A program made the position numbers and the translations under genes. Shown in pieces: positions 20,888 to 32,780 of a DNA stretch of 64,000 nt. Every line of letters begins with the position of its first letter. Position 1 is the first letter of the stretch. The stretch comes from Conchocele bisecta (taxonomy: Eukaryota > Mollusca > Bivalvia > Lucinida > Thyasiridae). The notes beneath the pieces are model-generated. The model worked only from the letters and a program-made list of their open reading frames with translations. It was not told the origin of the DNA and made no database searches. The stretch covers positions 123,122,569-123,186,568 of the forward strand of contig CM055266.1 of the NCBI GenBank assembly GCA_029237695.1, given 5' to 3'.

Positions 20888-21302
20888 ATAATTCCAGCAC
20901 AAAAATATTTACACAATTCCCTAACATTTGATTGGCCCGTAGTAAGTCTCTGTCCAAAATTTATATTCCAATAAACTCCCACGCCGAACTACTTTCCGTA
21001 ACCGTGAGGCGCATTTAAAATAATTCTTAAGAAAACGGAAAATAAACACATTTTCTTGATGAATTTATTTCAAATGCTGAAATTATAAGGAATGAATGGC
21101 ATTTTTCTGGAATTTATCGGAGATATAAACTTGGAAAAGTCGCGGGAATACTGGACGAGGCCTTAAAAAATTACAATTTTCGAGAAAAAAACAACAAAAA
21201 AACAAAAAACTTCTTTTTTTTTTTTTATTTTTTTTTTTTGAAAATTGTAATTGTTTATTGCTTCGTCCAGTATTCCCGCGACTTTTCCAAGTTTATACCC
21301 CG
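20888..21302 (+). mobile_element. family N element with spacer, 3' truncated
   Basis: The 5' end AATAATTCCAGCACAAAAAT and conserved body are intact. The hairpin carries a spacer of poly-A/poly-T character (21172-21250), and the right hairpin arm stops at TTTATACCCCG, missing its last 45 bp or so. Confidence 0.8.
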
Positions 21303-21473
21303 CGATAGTCGTTGCATCCATCTGTCGAATGCTGGAACATTTATGACATGTCATTTGCAGCCAACTTAGAATTACAATACCAATGTTAGTATACTTTATC
21401 TCACCATCTACGAATATTACGTATACATGTGTAAATTCTGCAGTTAACGTGGATCTTAATATGTTCATACAGT

Positions 21474-21776
21474 GAAACCTCTCTAAACCGGACACCCTGG
21501 GAGGGCCCAGGGCCCAGGGTGTCCGGCTTAGCGAGGTGTCACTGGAAATCAGGCATTTTTGTCAGTCCTAGCAATAGTTGTGTACTCTGCAATGGCGAAC
21601 AGACACTATCACCTGAGATAAAAGACCAATAAACTCATCAAAAATAAGATAACAGGTGTTTTTTGGTGTCCGGTTTAGAGAAGTTCCACTGCAAACCGGA
21701 TAAGGCTCATGTGCCACCTGTGCAAACCAGATACTGTATGAGGTCCCGGGAGTGTCCGGTTTAGAGAAGGTCCATT
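21474..21776. mobile_element. family F element with extra internal ends
   Basis: It starts CAGTGAAACCTCTCTAAACC and contains the GGACACCCTGGGA hairpin with a duplicated GGGCCCA loop. Two more F-type ends (GTGTCCGGTTTAGAGAAGTT at 21665 and GTCCGGTTTAGAGAAGG at 21752) follow, so it looks like a multimer or nested insertion. Confidence 0.65.
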
Positions 21777-22244
21777 TTCTTTTTGGTAAGAGAGCATGGC
21801 AATACATCTATGATTGCGTTATAATCATGAACAAACTTTTATGTTTCACGATTAAATGCACAGCGTTTTTCTGGGTGTCCATTTGAAACGGGTTTTACTG
21901 CACACTTCCGGTCCGTTTTGTCGACTGCAGTGGGAACGTTATGTGGTGAAGCGTAGCATGCTTGTCGCCGGGCATCCAAACATCGGCGTCGGATTGCAGG
22001 TTTGTGCTTGCAAATGGCATTTACCCACGGCTTTGGTAGGCGGGAATTAACGACACACAGGTTTGTATGTTTGTTAAGACATATTTGCGGTTTTTGCCGA
22101 ACCACAAAGAATTCAAATGCTTGACACGTATGAATAAATGCACCGCTCCCCAGTTGAAACGCAGTATTTAATAAACAAACATTTCTATCAAGGTAACGCG
22201 GTAATGAATAGTATTGATTATTCTCAGAGCCTGCGTGAACTTTA
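21777..22244. other. unassigned sequence
   Basis: No family or exon signal recognised. Confidence 0.3.
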
Positions 22245-22388
22245 CAGAACTACACTACCGCCTGCGCTAATCTTTCCAATATTTGTAAATTTCTTTATTT
22301 CAAGATACTTGAATACTGTGTTTGAAAATCAAGCAGCTATATTTCTTGAGCCTGAGCTGCTCAGACAATCAAAAGTGCTTGGTTAATA
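22245..22388 (+). mobile_element. family G element, partial
   Basis: ACTACACTACCGCCTGCGCT and TTTGTAAATTTCTTTATTTC mark the left arm; GAGCCTGAGCTGCTCAGACA is the reduced hairpin. Its right side ends where an N element begins. Confidence 0.65.
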
Positions 22389-22747
22389 TTATAGGAATGA
22401 ATGGCCTTTTTGTGGAATTTATCGGGGTATAAACTTGGAAAAGTCGCGGGAGTACTGGGGGAAGGCATGAAGGCCTCGTCCAGTATTCCCGCGACTTTTC
22501 CAAGTTTATATCCCCGATAAATTCAACAAAAATGCCATTCATTCCTTATAATTCCAGCATTTGAAATAAATTCATCAATAAAATGTGTTTATTTTCCGTT
22601 TTCTTAAGAATTATTTTAACTGCGCCTCACGGTTACGGAAAGTAGTTCGGCGTGGGAGTTTACTGGGATATAAATTTTGGACAGAGACTTGCTACGGACC
22701 AATCAAATGTTAGGGAATTGTGTAAATATATTTGTGCTGGAATTATA
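22389..22747 (-). mobile_element. family N element, minus orientation
   Basis: It starts with the hairpin (TATAGGAATGAATGGCC), loop near 22460, and ends GTGCTGGAATTATA. Body sequence AAAATTTATATCCCAG is in reverse complement relative to the 16902 copy. Confidence 0.85.
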
Positions 22748-22776
22748 CAGTGATAACACAATGTCGAAGCCAAATA

Positions 22777-22938
22777 TACACTTCCGCCTAGGTTAATCTT
22801 TTCAGTGTTTGTCAATTTCTTTATTTCAAAATACTTGAATGCTGTGCTTGAAATCAAGCAGCTTGATTGCCTGAGCCTGAGGCTGTTCTACAGCTCAGGC
22901 TTCGTCAATTAAACTTGCTTGATTAACATACCGTGATA
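22777..22938 (+). mobile_element. family G element
   Basis: CTTCCGCCTAGGTTAATCTT, TTTCTTTATTTCAAAATACT and the hairpin GAGCCTGAGGCTGTTCTACA are in the usual order. Confidence 0.65.
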
Positions 22939-23145
22939 ACACAATGTCAAAGTGAAATGTACATTACAGCCGGCTCTAATCTTGCCACTATTTGTCAATT
23001 TCTTTATTTCAAAATTCTTGAATATTGCGCTTGAAATGAAGCAGCTTACTTGTCTGAGCCTGAGCTGTGCTACAGCACAGCTCAGACTCAGACAATCGTG
23101 TTACTGGACAGCGAGTTGGCATTACCAATATATGTTAAGAAACAT
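22939..23145 (+). mobile_element. family G element, tandem neighbour
   Basis: A second copy follows directly, with TTTCTTTATTTCAAAATTCT and the hairpin CTGAGCCTGAGCTGTGC/GCACAGCTCAGACTCAG, ending near ATGTTAAGAAACATTGA. Confidence 0.7.
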
Positions 23146-23436
23146 TGATAAATTGTGCAAGGTTAACGCAAGCGTTTGTGTAACTAAACCTGATACTAAA
23201 TAAAGGTTTACACCGACATCGCGTATTATTATTAATTCTATTTCTATACAGATCAATATTAGCGGTAACAGTTGGGCATAGACAATTATAATTCAAAACT
23301 TCAAATCATTACGCAGAAATACAAACAGCAAGTCATGATACGCCGGTGTTCCGTTTCATAATACAAATAAGCCGGACTCTGTGATTACCTCCGTTATCGC
23401 ATTGATTTTGAAAACTTACTCTATTTTCCATCACAG

Positions 23437-23520
23437 GTGTCGCAATTTGACCAAGAAAATAAATTCCGCATACGCTCTGAATGGTTTATCAATTTTCGAC
23501 GTTTTGATGGAAGATATGAG
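23437..23520 (+). CDS. probable internal exon of an unidentified host gene
   Basis: The 84-bp segment is bounded by a strong acceptor (pyrimidine-rich CTCTATTTTCCATCACAG ending at 23436) and a perfect consensus donor (GAG then GTAAGTATGA at 23521). Its length is a multiple of three. Two frames are open: one reads VSQFDQENKFRI... and the other CRNLTKKINSAYAL..., the latter looking the more typical of a folded protein. It lies in about 780 bp without recognised repeats. The protein is not identified and neighbouring exons were not found; a non-coding transcript is also possible. Confidence 0.5.
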
Positions 23521-23929
23521 GTAAGTATGAACAGAGCTGGACAGTATTACTTGCGACATTGCGACGGTCTCCAACGAAGGATCATGTTTGACCGTTTTGC
23601 TCTATTTTGTTTGCTATCGTCTATCAGCTCGCTGTAATTGGAGAACTGCGTTGTTGCCATTCATTAAAATTTGAACAGATATTGTGTCCTGAGCACGGAC
23701 CAGGAAAGACAATAGGAACGCGAGCTATTTTAAACACTCATGCGTGCTAAGGCCCGCGTTCTTATGTAAACGGACGTGTACCCGGACCTAAAAAAACTGT
23801 CTTTGTGTTGAATATGTAATTACCTCAATACGTGGGATGGGACTTCACCGCAATTAAGTCCTACATTGAGAAAATAGAATCCACTATGTTGATTTTGACG
23901 CAGCTTTCTCATACATGCATATAATGAGG
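23521..23929. other. likely intron, unassigned
   Basis: Follows the donor at 23521. No repeat family is recognised until the P element. Confidence 0.35.
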
Positions 23930-24687
23930 GATCGCAGGTAGTTATCTCCCGTTGAATTTATTTATAGAAATCCAGTCCAAGGTGTGTAGTTTATGGCCTT
24001 TATTGCTAAGAAAATGGGCGAATGTAGCATGATTTGTTATGCAAAGTAGCAATTGTAGTGATTTCGAATATTGTTGATCCAGATCGTTCTACATTATAGG
24101 AATGAATGGCCTTTTTGTGGAATTTATCGGGGTATAAACTTGGAAAAGTCGCGGGAATACTGGACGAAGGCCGGAAGGCCTCGTCCAGTATTCCCGCGAC
24201 TTTTCCAAGTTTATATCCCCGATAAATTCCACAAAAAGGCCATTCATTCCTTATAATTCCAGCATTTGAAATAAATGCATCAAGAAAATGTGTTTATTTT
24301 CCGTTTTCTTAAGAATTATTTTAACTGCGCCTGACGGTTACGGAAAGTAGTTCGGCATAGGAGTTTAATGGGATATAAATTTTGGACAGAGACTTGCTAC
24401 GGACCAATCAAATGTTAGGGAATTGTGTAAATATTTTTGTGCTGGAATTATATCTACGCAATCTGATCTGTGACTACATTATTTGCAAGATTCATATTTT
24501 CACACTTATTAATGTTATGGCAATCAGTGTAGACTCAGATCAGACTGCACATATGTGCGGTCTGATCCGGGTCTACTCTGTTCGCAAAACTCAATTCAGC
24601 GTTATTCATTAAGAAATAAACGCTGACAGACTGCATAGGACCGGATCTCTATAAATATATTTGCAAAATGACTAGCTACGATCACCA
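23930..24687 (+). mobile_element. family P element interrupted by an N element
   Basis: The left part (GATCGCAGGTAGTTATCTCC to about 24094) and right part (TCTACGCAATCTGATCTGTG to ACTAGCTACGATCACC) are one P copy split by the N insertion at 24095-24452. The uninterrupted order across the junction can be seen in the minus-strand P copy near 51160-51220. Confidence 0.8.
24095..24452 (-). mobile_element. family N element nested in P
   Basis: Complete copy from TATAGGAATGAATGGCC to GTGCTGGAATTATA, with a perfect-looking hairpin loop at GACGAAGGCCGGAAGGCCTC (about 24163). Confidence 0.85.
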
Positions 24688-24718
24688 CTCTCTCATGGAG
24701 CCAGTACAAAGGGGGCTA

Positions 24719-24748
24719 ACTCATAAACGCATTTTCTTCTAGTAACCA
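24719..24748. mobile_element. family E fragment
   Basis: CATAAACGCATTTTCTTCTA and GTAACCA match the left hairpin arm of family E, cut off by the B element that follows. Confidence 0.55.
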
Positions 24749-24943
24749 GGGGCCCGTTTCACTAAACTTCGTACGACTAAAATGTTCGTAAGTGCAAAAT
24801 TATGATAGTCTGTAAATTTCACATTAACAATGTGTTCTTGTAAATAATCATTGGATTTACATTTAATGAGCATAGGCTGCATATGCACTTAATTTGCTAA
24901 ATTTCCTAAATTTGCACTTCCGAAGTTTAGTGAAACGGGCCCC
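24749..24943. mobile_element. family B element, internally deleted
   Basis: Both inverted ends are present (GGGGCCCGTTTCACTAAACT and AGTTTAGTGAAACGGGCCCC). The hairpin is reduced to its left arm (GAGCATAGGCTGCATATGC), and most of the right arm is missing. Confidence 0.85.
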
Positions 24944-25059
24944 AGCATGATCAGTGAATCGGGCTGTGTGAAGTTAGCACTGCAATCGCAGATCGACAAT
25001 CAACATTCAAATCGAATGTCGAGTTGAATGTAGAGCTGTAAAGTTAAGATATGTAGAAA

Positions 25060-28000
25060 ACTTGAATGAACAGCTGGCTAGTTCCAATGCGCTGCTGGCT
25101 CTGCAATGGACATTTGTACTTACAGTACAAAATGAATGTACAGCTGGCTAGTGCCAATGTACAGCTGGCTCTGCAATCGACATTCAAACTTGTATTGTCA
25201 GTTCAATCTGAATGTAGCGCTGGGTACTTCCAATGTACAGCTGGCTCTGCAATCGACATTCAAACTCGTATTGTCAGTTCAATCTGAATGTACAGCTGAG
25301 TACTTCCAACGTACAGCTGGCTCTACAATCGACATTCAAACATTTATTTTCGGTTGAATGTGAATGTAGAGCTGGGTACTTCCAATGTACAGCTGGCTCT
25401 GCAATCAACATTCAAACGTATTTTCCGTTGATTCTGAATGTAGAGCTGGGTACTTCCAATGTACAGCTGGCTCTGCAATCGACATTCAAACTTATATTGT
25501 CAGTTCAATCTGAATGTAGAGCTGGATACTTCCAATGTACAGCTGGCTCTGCAATCGACATTCAAACATGTATTTTCCGTTGATTCTGAATGTAGAGCTG
25601 GGTACTTCCAATGTACAGCTGGCTCTGCAATCGACATTGAAACATGTATTGTCCGTTCAATTTGAATGTAGAGCTGGGTATTCCCAATGTACAGCTGGCT
25701 CTGCAATCGACATTCAAACAGTATATCTTCGGTTGAATCTGAATGTAGAGTCTGGGTATTCCCAATGTACAGCTGGCTCATGCAATCGACATTCAACTCG
25801 CATTTTCTGTTCAATCTGAATGTAGAGCTGGGTACTTCCAATGTACAGCTGGCTCTGCAATCGACATTCAAACTTATATTGTCAGTTCAATCTGAATGTA
25901 GAGCTGGATACTTCCAATGTACAGCTGGCTCTGCAATCGACATTCAAACTCGTATTGTCAGTTCAATCTGAAGTAGAGCTGGGTACTTCCAATGTACAGC
26001 TGGTTCTGCAATCGACTTCAAACAGTTATTTTCCGTTGATTCTGAATGTAGAGCTGGGTATTTCCAATGTACAGCTGCTCTGCAATCGACATTCAAACAC
26101 GCATTTTCTGTTTCAATCTGAATGTAGAGAAGCTGGGTACTTCCCAATGTACAGCATTGGCTCTGCAATCGTACATTCAAACTTATATTGTTCAGTTCAA
26201 TCTGAATGTAAGACTGGATACTTTCCAATGTACAGCTGGCTCTGCAATCGACAATTCAAACTCGTATTGTTTCAAAGTTCAATCTGAAAATGTAAGAGCT
26301 GGGTACTATTCCAATGTACACGCTAGGTTCTGCAAATCGACCATTCAAACATGTATTTTCCGTCAGATTCTCAGAATGTAGAAAGCTGGGGTATTTCCAA
26401 TGTACAGCTGGCTCCTGCAATCGGACTAAATAAAGGACCAAAAAAAAGACCAATTCAAACTCCGCATTTTCTGTTCAAATATGAATGTAGAGCTGGGTAC
26501 TTCCAATGTTTACAAGCTGGCTCTGCAATCAGACAGTTCCAAACTTGTTATTGTCAGATTCAATCTGGAATGTAGAAAGCTTGGGTACTTTCCAATGTAA
26601 AACAGCTGGCTCTGCAATCGAACATTCTCAAATTCTCGGTATTGTCAGGTTTCAATCTGAATGTTTAGAGCTGGTACTTCCAATTACAGTACAGCCTTTG
26701 GCTCTGCAATCGACATTCAAACTCGTATTGTCAGTTCCAATCTGAAATGTACAGCTGGGTACTGTTCCAATGTACAGCTGTCTCACCTGCAATCGACATT
26801 CAAACATTTAATTTTTTTCGGTTAAAAAATGTAGGAATGTAGAACTGGGTACTTCCAATTCAACAGCTGGCTCTGCAATCGACAATTCAACATGGTATTT
26901 ATTTCCCGTTGATTCTGGAATGTAGAAGCTGGGTAATTTCCTAATGTACAGCTGGCTCAGCAATCGACATATTCAAACTCGCATTTTCTGTTCAAATCTG
27001 AATCGTAGAGCTGTGGGTACTTTCAATGTACAGCTGGCTCTGCACCTCGACATTCAAACTTGTTGGTTTTGTCAGAATTCCAATCTGAATTTGTAGACAG
27101 GGTAAACTTCCAATGTAAACAGCTGGCTCTGCCCAATAGACATTCTAACTCCGTAATTGTCAGTTCCAATCTGCAATGTATAGCTGGGTACTTCCAATGT
27201 ACATCTGGCTACTACAATCAACAATTCAAAATTCAAACATTTAATTTTACGGTTGAATGTGAATGTAGAGCTGGGTACTTCCAAATGTACAGCTTGCTCT
27301 GCAATCCGCCAATTTCCAAACATTTATTTTTTTCCGCATTGATTCTGAATGTAGAGCTGGGTATTTGCCAATGTACAGCTGGTCTCAGCAATCGACATTC
27401 AAAAACTCGCATTTTCTGTTCAATATGAATGTTTAGAGCTGGGTACTTCCAATGTAACAGCTGGATCAGCAATCGCACATTCCAAACTTGTAATGTTTCA
27501 GTTCAATTCTTGAATGGTAGAAGCTGGGTAACTTCCAATGTACAAAGCTGGCTCTGCAATCGACCTTTCAATCAAACTCGTATTGTCAGTTCAATCTGAA
27601 TGTACAGCTGGGTACTCTTCCAATGTACAAGCTGGCTCCTACAATCGACCATTTCAAACCATTTATTTTTTTCGGTTTGAATGTGAAATGTAGAGCTGGG
27701 TACTTCCAATGTACAAGTCTGGCTCTGCAAATCGACATTTCAAAACTATGTATTAATTTTCCGTTGATTCTGAATGTAAGCTGGGTAACATCCAATTGAA
27801 CAGAGCTGGCACTGCAATCCGACATTGAAACATGTAATTATCCGTTCAAGTTGAATGTAGAGCTGGGTATTCCCAATGTACAGCTGGCTCTGCAATCGAC
27901 ATTCAAACATGTATCTTCGGTTGAATCTGAATGTAGAGCTGGGTATTCCCAATGTACAGCTGGCTCTGCAATCGACATTCAAACTCGCATTTTCTGTTCA

Positions 28001-29262
28001 ATCTGAATGTAGAGCTGGGTACTTCCAATGTACAGCTGGCTCTGCAATCGACATTCAAACTCGTATTGTCAGTTCAATCTGAATGTAGAGCTGGGTACTT
28101 CCAATGTACAGCTGGCTCTACAATCGACATTCAAACATTTATTTTCGGTTGAATGTGAATGTAGAGCTGGGTACTTCCAATGTACAGCTGGCTCTGCAAT
28201 CGACATTCAAACATGTATTTTCCGTTGATTCTGAATGTAGAGCTGGGTATTTCCAATGTACAGCTGGCTCTGCAATCGACAGTGAAACTCGCATTTTCTG
28301 TTGAATATGAATGTAGAGCTGGGTACTTCCAATGTACAGCTGGATCTGCAATCGACATTCAAACATGTAATGTCAGTTCAATCTGAATGTAGAGCTGGGT
28401 ACTTCCAATGTACAGCTGGCTCTGCAATCGACATTGAAACATGTATTGTCCGTTCAATTTGAATATAGAGCTGGGTATTCCTAATCTACTGCTGGCTCTG
28501 CAATCGACATTCAAACATGTATATCTTCGGTTGAATCTGAATGTAGAGCTGGGTATTCCCAATTTACAGCTGGCTCTGCAATCGACATCCAAACTCGCAT
28601 TTTCTGTTCAATCTGAATGTAGAGCTGGGTACTTCCAATGTACAGCTGGATCTACAATCGACATTCAAACATTTATTTTCGGTTGAATGTGAATGTAGAG
28701 CTGGGTACTTCCAATGTACAGCTGGCTCTGCAATCGACATTCAAACATGTATTTTCCGTTGATTCTGAATGTAGAGCTGGGTATTTCCAATGTACAGCTG
28801 GCTCTGCAATCGACATTCAAACATGTATTTTCCGTTGATTCTGAATGTAGAGCTGGGTATTTCCAATGTACAGCTGGCTCTGCAATCGACATTCAAACAT
28901 GTATTTTCCGTTGATTCTGAATGTAGAGGTGGGCACTTCGAATGTACATCTGGCTGTGCAATCGACATTTGAACTCGTATTTTCTGTTCAATCTGAATGT
29001 AGAGCTGGGTACTTCGAATGTACAGTTGGCTCTGCAATCGACATTCAAAATCACATTTTATGCTGAATATGAATGTAGTGCTGGATAGTTCCTATGTACA
29101 GCTGGCTCTGCAATCGACATTCACACATGTATTTTCGAGTGAATCTGAATGTACAGCTGGCTACTTCGAATGTACAGCTGGCTGTGCAATCCACATTTAA
29201 ACTCGTATTTTCTTTTCAATCTGAATGTACAGCTGGGGACTTCGAATGTACAGCTGGCTCTG
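25060..29262 (+). repeat. left 76-bp tandem array, about 55 units
   Basis: A typical unit reads TTCAAACTCGTATTGTCAGT, then TCAATCTGAATGTAGAGCTG, then GGTACTTCCAATGTACAGCT, then GGCTCTGCAATCGACA. It contains two related half-motifs, AATGTAGAGCTGG and AATGTACAGCTGG, 24 bp apart. Variants differ mainly in the first 25 bases. Units between 25970 and 27850 are full of single-base insertions; units on either side are clean. Confidence 0.95.
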
Positions 29263-29710
29263 CGAACTTTGTATGGTTGGAGTCTCTAATGTATATGATC
29301 ATGGTGCACGACTTTAGTTTGAGCTGGCGATCAGCTATCGGCCAAATATGACCGATAATCCAGCCGGACGGCCTCCGATTCTGTGTGAGATTCTTTCGTA
29401 CACGCAACTTTCGCTTTGGATGGGGTAATCAAAACGCGAATAACTCAATAAATACTTGAAACAGCGATTTGAAGTGAGTATATTCACACACCTAATACCT
29501 TTATCGATTGCCAGAGACATATTTCATACATTTAATCGATGTTTATTGTGTTTGTGCGAGCCGGAAAAAAGAGGGCTCTTTCTATAATAGCGCTACTTAT
29601 GCTCACCTTGAATTAACGTATAGTACTGTACGAGACTAAGTGGGTGGGGTAATGGGATTTTTTTTAATAGGCATTTTTTTGGTGTCATAGGTCCGAGTCT
29701 TCCACCTGTG
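29263..29710. mobile_element. family J half-element in the fold-back loop
   Basis: It begins GAACTTTGTATGGTTGGAG, a point close to the loop of the complete J copy, and runs to the terminus GAGTCTTCCACCTGTG. Only the right arm is present. Sequence is close to 15398-15836. Confidence 0.85.
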
Positions 29711-29854
29711 GGACCGACATAGCCTTGGACGCGACTTTGAAAAACGACTTTTAAACAACTTATGCTGCTTTATCTGTAAAAGGCAGTTCATTTTGCCGCA
29801 AAAAGGGCACGCGAGAGCTGAATAACGATCTCGGAGCCAGCTCGTTATTCATAC
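29711..29854. other. remaining loop sequence of the giant fold-back
   Basis: Unique sequence at first; from about 29815 degenerate relatives of the 76-bp unit appear (GAGCCAGCTCGTTATTCA). Confidence 0.5.
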
Positions 29855-32780
29855 GTGCCAGCTCTGTATTCAGAATATACAGAAAACATAGTACTGAATA
29901 ACGATCTCAGACCCAGCTCGGTATTCAAACTACCCAGCACTGTATTCAAACACACCTGTTTAAATGTCGACTACACAGCCAACTGTACATTCGAAGTAAC
30001 CAGCTCTACATTCAGATTGAACAGAAAATGTCGATTGCAGAGCCAGCTGTACATTGGAAATACCCAGCTCCACATTCAGAATCAACGGAAAATATATATT
30101 TGAATGTCGATTGCAGAGCCAGCTGTACATTGGAAATACCCAGCTCTACATTCAGATTCAACCGAAAATACATGTTTGAATGTCGATTGCAGAGCAGCTC
30201 TACATTGGGAATACACAGCTCTACATTCAGATTGAACCGACAATACATGTGTGAATGTCGATTGCAGAGCCAGCTGTACATTGGAAGTACCCAGCTCTAC
30301 ATTCAGATTGAACTGACAATACGAGTTTGAATGTCGATTGCAGAGCCAGCTGTACATTGGAAGTACCCAGCTCTAAATTCAGATTGAACAGAAAATGCGA
30401 GTTTGAATGTCGATTGCAGAGCCAGCAGTACATTGGAAATACCCAGCTCCACATTCAGAATCAACGGAAAATATATATTTGAATGTCGATTGCAGAGCCA
30501 GCTGTACATTGGAAATACCCAGCTCTACATTCAGATTCAACCGCAAATACATGTTTGAATGTCGATTGCAGAGCCAGCTCTACATTGGTAATACACAGCT
30601 CTACATTCAGATTGAACCGACAATACATGTGTGAATGTCGATTGCAGAGCCAGCTGTACATTGGAAGTACCGAGCTCTACATTCAGAATCAATGGAACAT
30701 ACAGTTTTGAATGTCGATTGCAGAGCCAAGCTGTACATTGAAAGTACCCACTCTACATTCAGATCAACCGAAACTAAATGTTTGAATGTTCGATTGCAGA
30801 GCCGAGCTGTACATTGGAAGTACCCAGCTGTACATTCGGATTGAACTGACAATACGAAGTTTAATGTCGATTGCAGAGCCAGCTGTACATTGGAAGTACC
30901 CAGCTCTACATTCAGATTGAATTGACAATACAAGTTTTGAATGTCGATTGCAGAGCCAGCTGTACATTTGGGAAGTACCCAGCTCTACATTCATATTGAA
31001 CAGAAAATGCGAGTTTGAATGTCGATTGCAGATCCAGCTTGTACATTGGAAGTATCCAGCTCTAACATTCACATTCAACCGAAAATAAATGAATGTCGAT
31101 TGTAAGAGCCAGCTGTACATTGGAAGTACCCACTCTACATTCAGATTGAACTGACAATACGAGTTTGAATGTCGATTGCGAGCCAGCTGTATCATTGAAG
31201 AATACCCAGCTCTACATTCATATTGAACTGACAACACAAGTTTGAATGTCGATTGCAGAGCCAGCTTTACATTGAAAGTACCCCAGCTCTACATTCAAAT
31301 CAATGGAACATACATGTTTGAATTCGATTGCAGAGCCAGCAGTACATTGAAAGTACCCAGCTCTACATTCAGATTTCACCGAAACTAAATGTTTGAATGT
31401 CGATTGCAGAGCCAGCTGTACATTGGAAGTACCCAGCTGTACATTCAGATTGAACTGACAATACGAGTTTGAATGTCGATTGCAGAGCCAGCTGTACATT
31501 GGGAAGTACCCAGCTCTACATTCAGATTGAATTGACATACAAGTTTTGAAATGTCGATTGCAGAGCCAGCTTGTTTACATTTGGAAGTACCCAGCTCTAC
31601 ATTCATATTGAACAGAAAATGCGAGTTTGAATGTCGATTGCAGAGCCAGCTGTACATTGGAAGTATCCAGCTCTATATTCACATTCAAACCGAAATAAAT
31701 GTTGAATGTCGATTGTAGAGCCAGCTGTACATTGGATGTACCCAGCTTTTACATTCAGATTGAACTGACAATACGAGTTTGAATGTCGATTGCAGAGCCA
31801 GCTGTACACTGGAAGTACCCAGCTCTACATACAGATTGAACTGACATACAAGTTTTGAATGTCGATTTGCAGAGCCAGCTGTACATTGGAATACCCGCTC
31901 TACTTCATATTGAACAGAAAATTCGAGTTTGAATGTCGATTGCAGAGCCAGCTGTACATTGGAAATACCCAGCTCTACATTCAGAATCAACGGAAAATAC
32001 ATGTTTGAATGTCGATTGCAGAGCCAGCTGTACATTGGAAGTACCCAGCTCTACATTCAGATTGAACTGACAATACGAGTTTGAATGTCGATTGCAGAGC
32101 CAGCTGTACATTGGAAGTATCCAGCTCTACATTCAGATTGAACTGACAATATAAGTTTGAATGTCGATTGCAGAGCCAGCTGTACATTGGGAATACCCAG
32201 CTCTACATTCAGATTCAACCGAAGATATACATGTTTGAATGTCGATTGCAGAGCCAGCTGTACATTGGGATACCCAGCTCTACATTCAAATTGAACGGAC
32301 AATACATGTTTCAATGTCGATTGCAGAGCCAGCTGTACATTGGAAGTACCCAGCTCTACATTCAGAATCAACCGAAAATACATGTTTGAATGTCGATTGC
32401 AGAGCCAGCTGTACATTGGAAGTACCCAGCTCTACATTCACATTCAACCGAAAATAAATGTTTGAATGTCGATTGTAGAGCCATCTGTACATTGGAAGTA
32501 CCCAGCTGTACATTCAGATTGAACTGACAATACGAGTTTGAATGTCGATTGCAGAGCCAGCTGTACATTGGAAGTACCCAGCTCTACATTCAGATTGAAC
32601 TGACAATACGAGTTTGAATGTCGATTGCAGAGCCAGCTGTACATTGGCACTAGCCAGCTGTACATTCACTTTGTACTGTAAGTACAAATGTCCATTGCAG
32701 AGCCAGCAGCGCATTGGAACTAGCCAGCTGTTCATTCAAGTTTTCTACATATCATAACTTTACAGCTCTACATTCAACTC
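29855..32780 (-). repeat. right 76-bp tandem array, about 38 units
   Basis: The same repeat in reverse orientation (GATTGCAGAGCCAGCTGTAC, GGAAGTACCCAGCTCTACAT). The order of variant units, read inward from the outer end, follows the left arm with a few whole-unit gaps. Units in 30720-31920 carry many single-base indels, whereas flanking units do not. Confidence 0.95.

Noticed and set aside
25841..26287. 148-codon ORF and many 60-157-codon ORFs on both strands in the 76-bp arrays
   Set aside because: The unit length is not a multiple of three, so three successive units expose all frames; the translations are the same phrases repeated, and the longest lie where consensus indels disturb stops.
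25060..29262. CRISPR-like regular repeat spacing
   Set aside because: The whole 76-bp unit is repeated with no unique spacers, the context is eukaryotic, and no cas genes are present.
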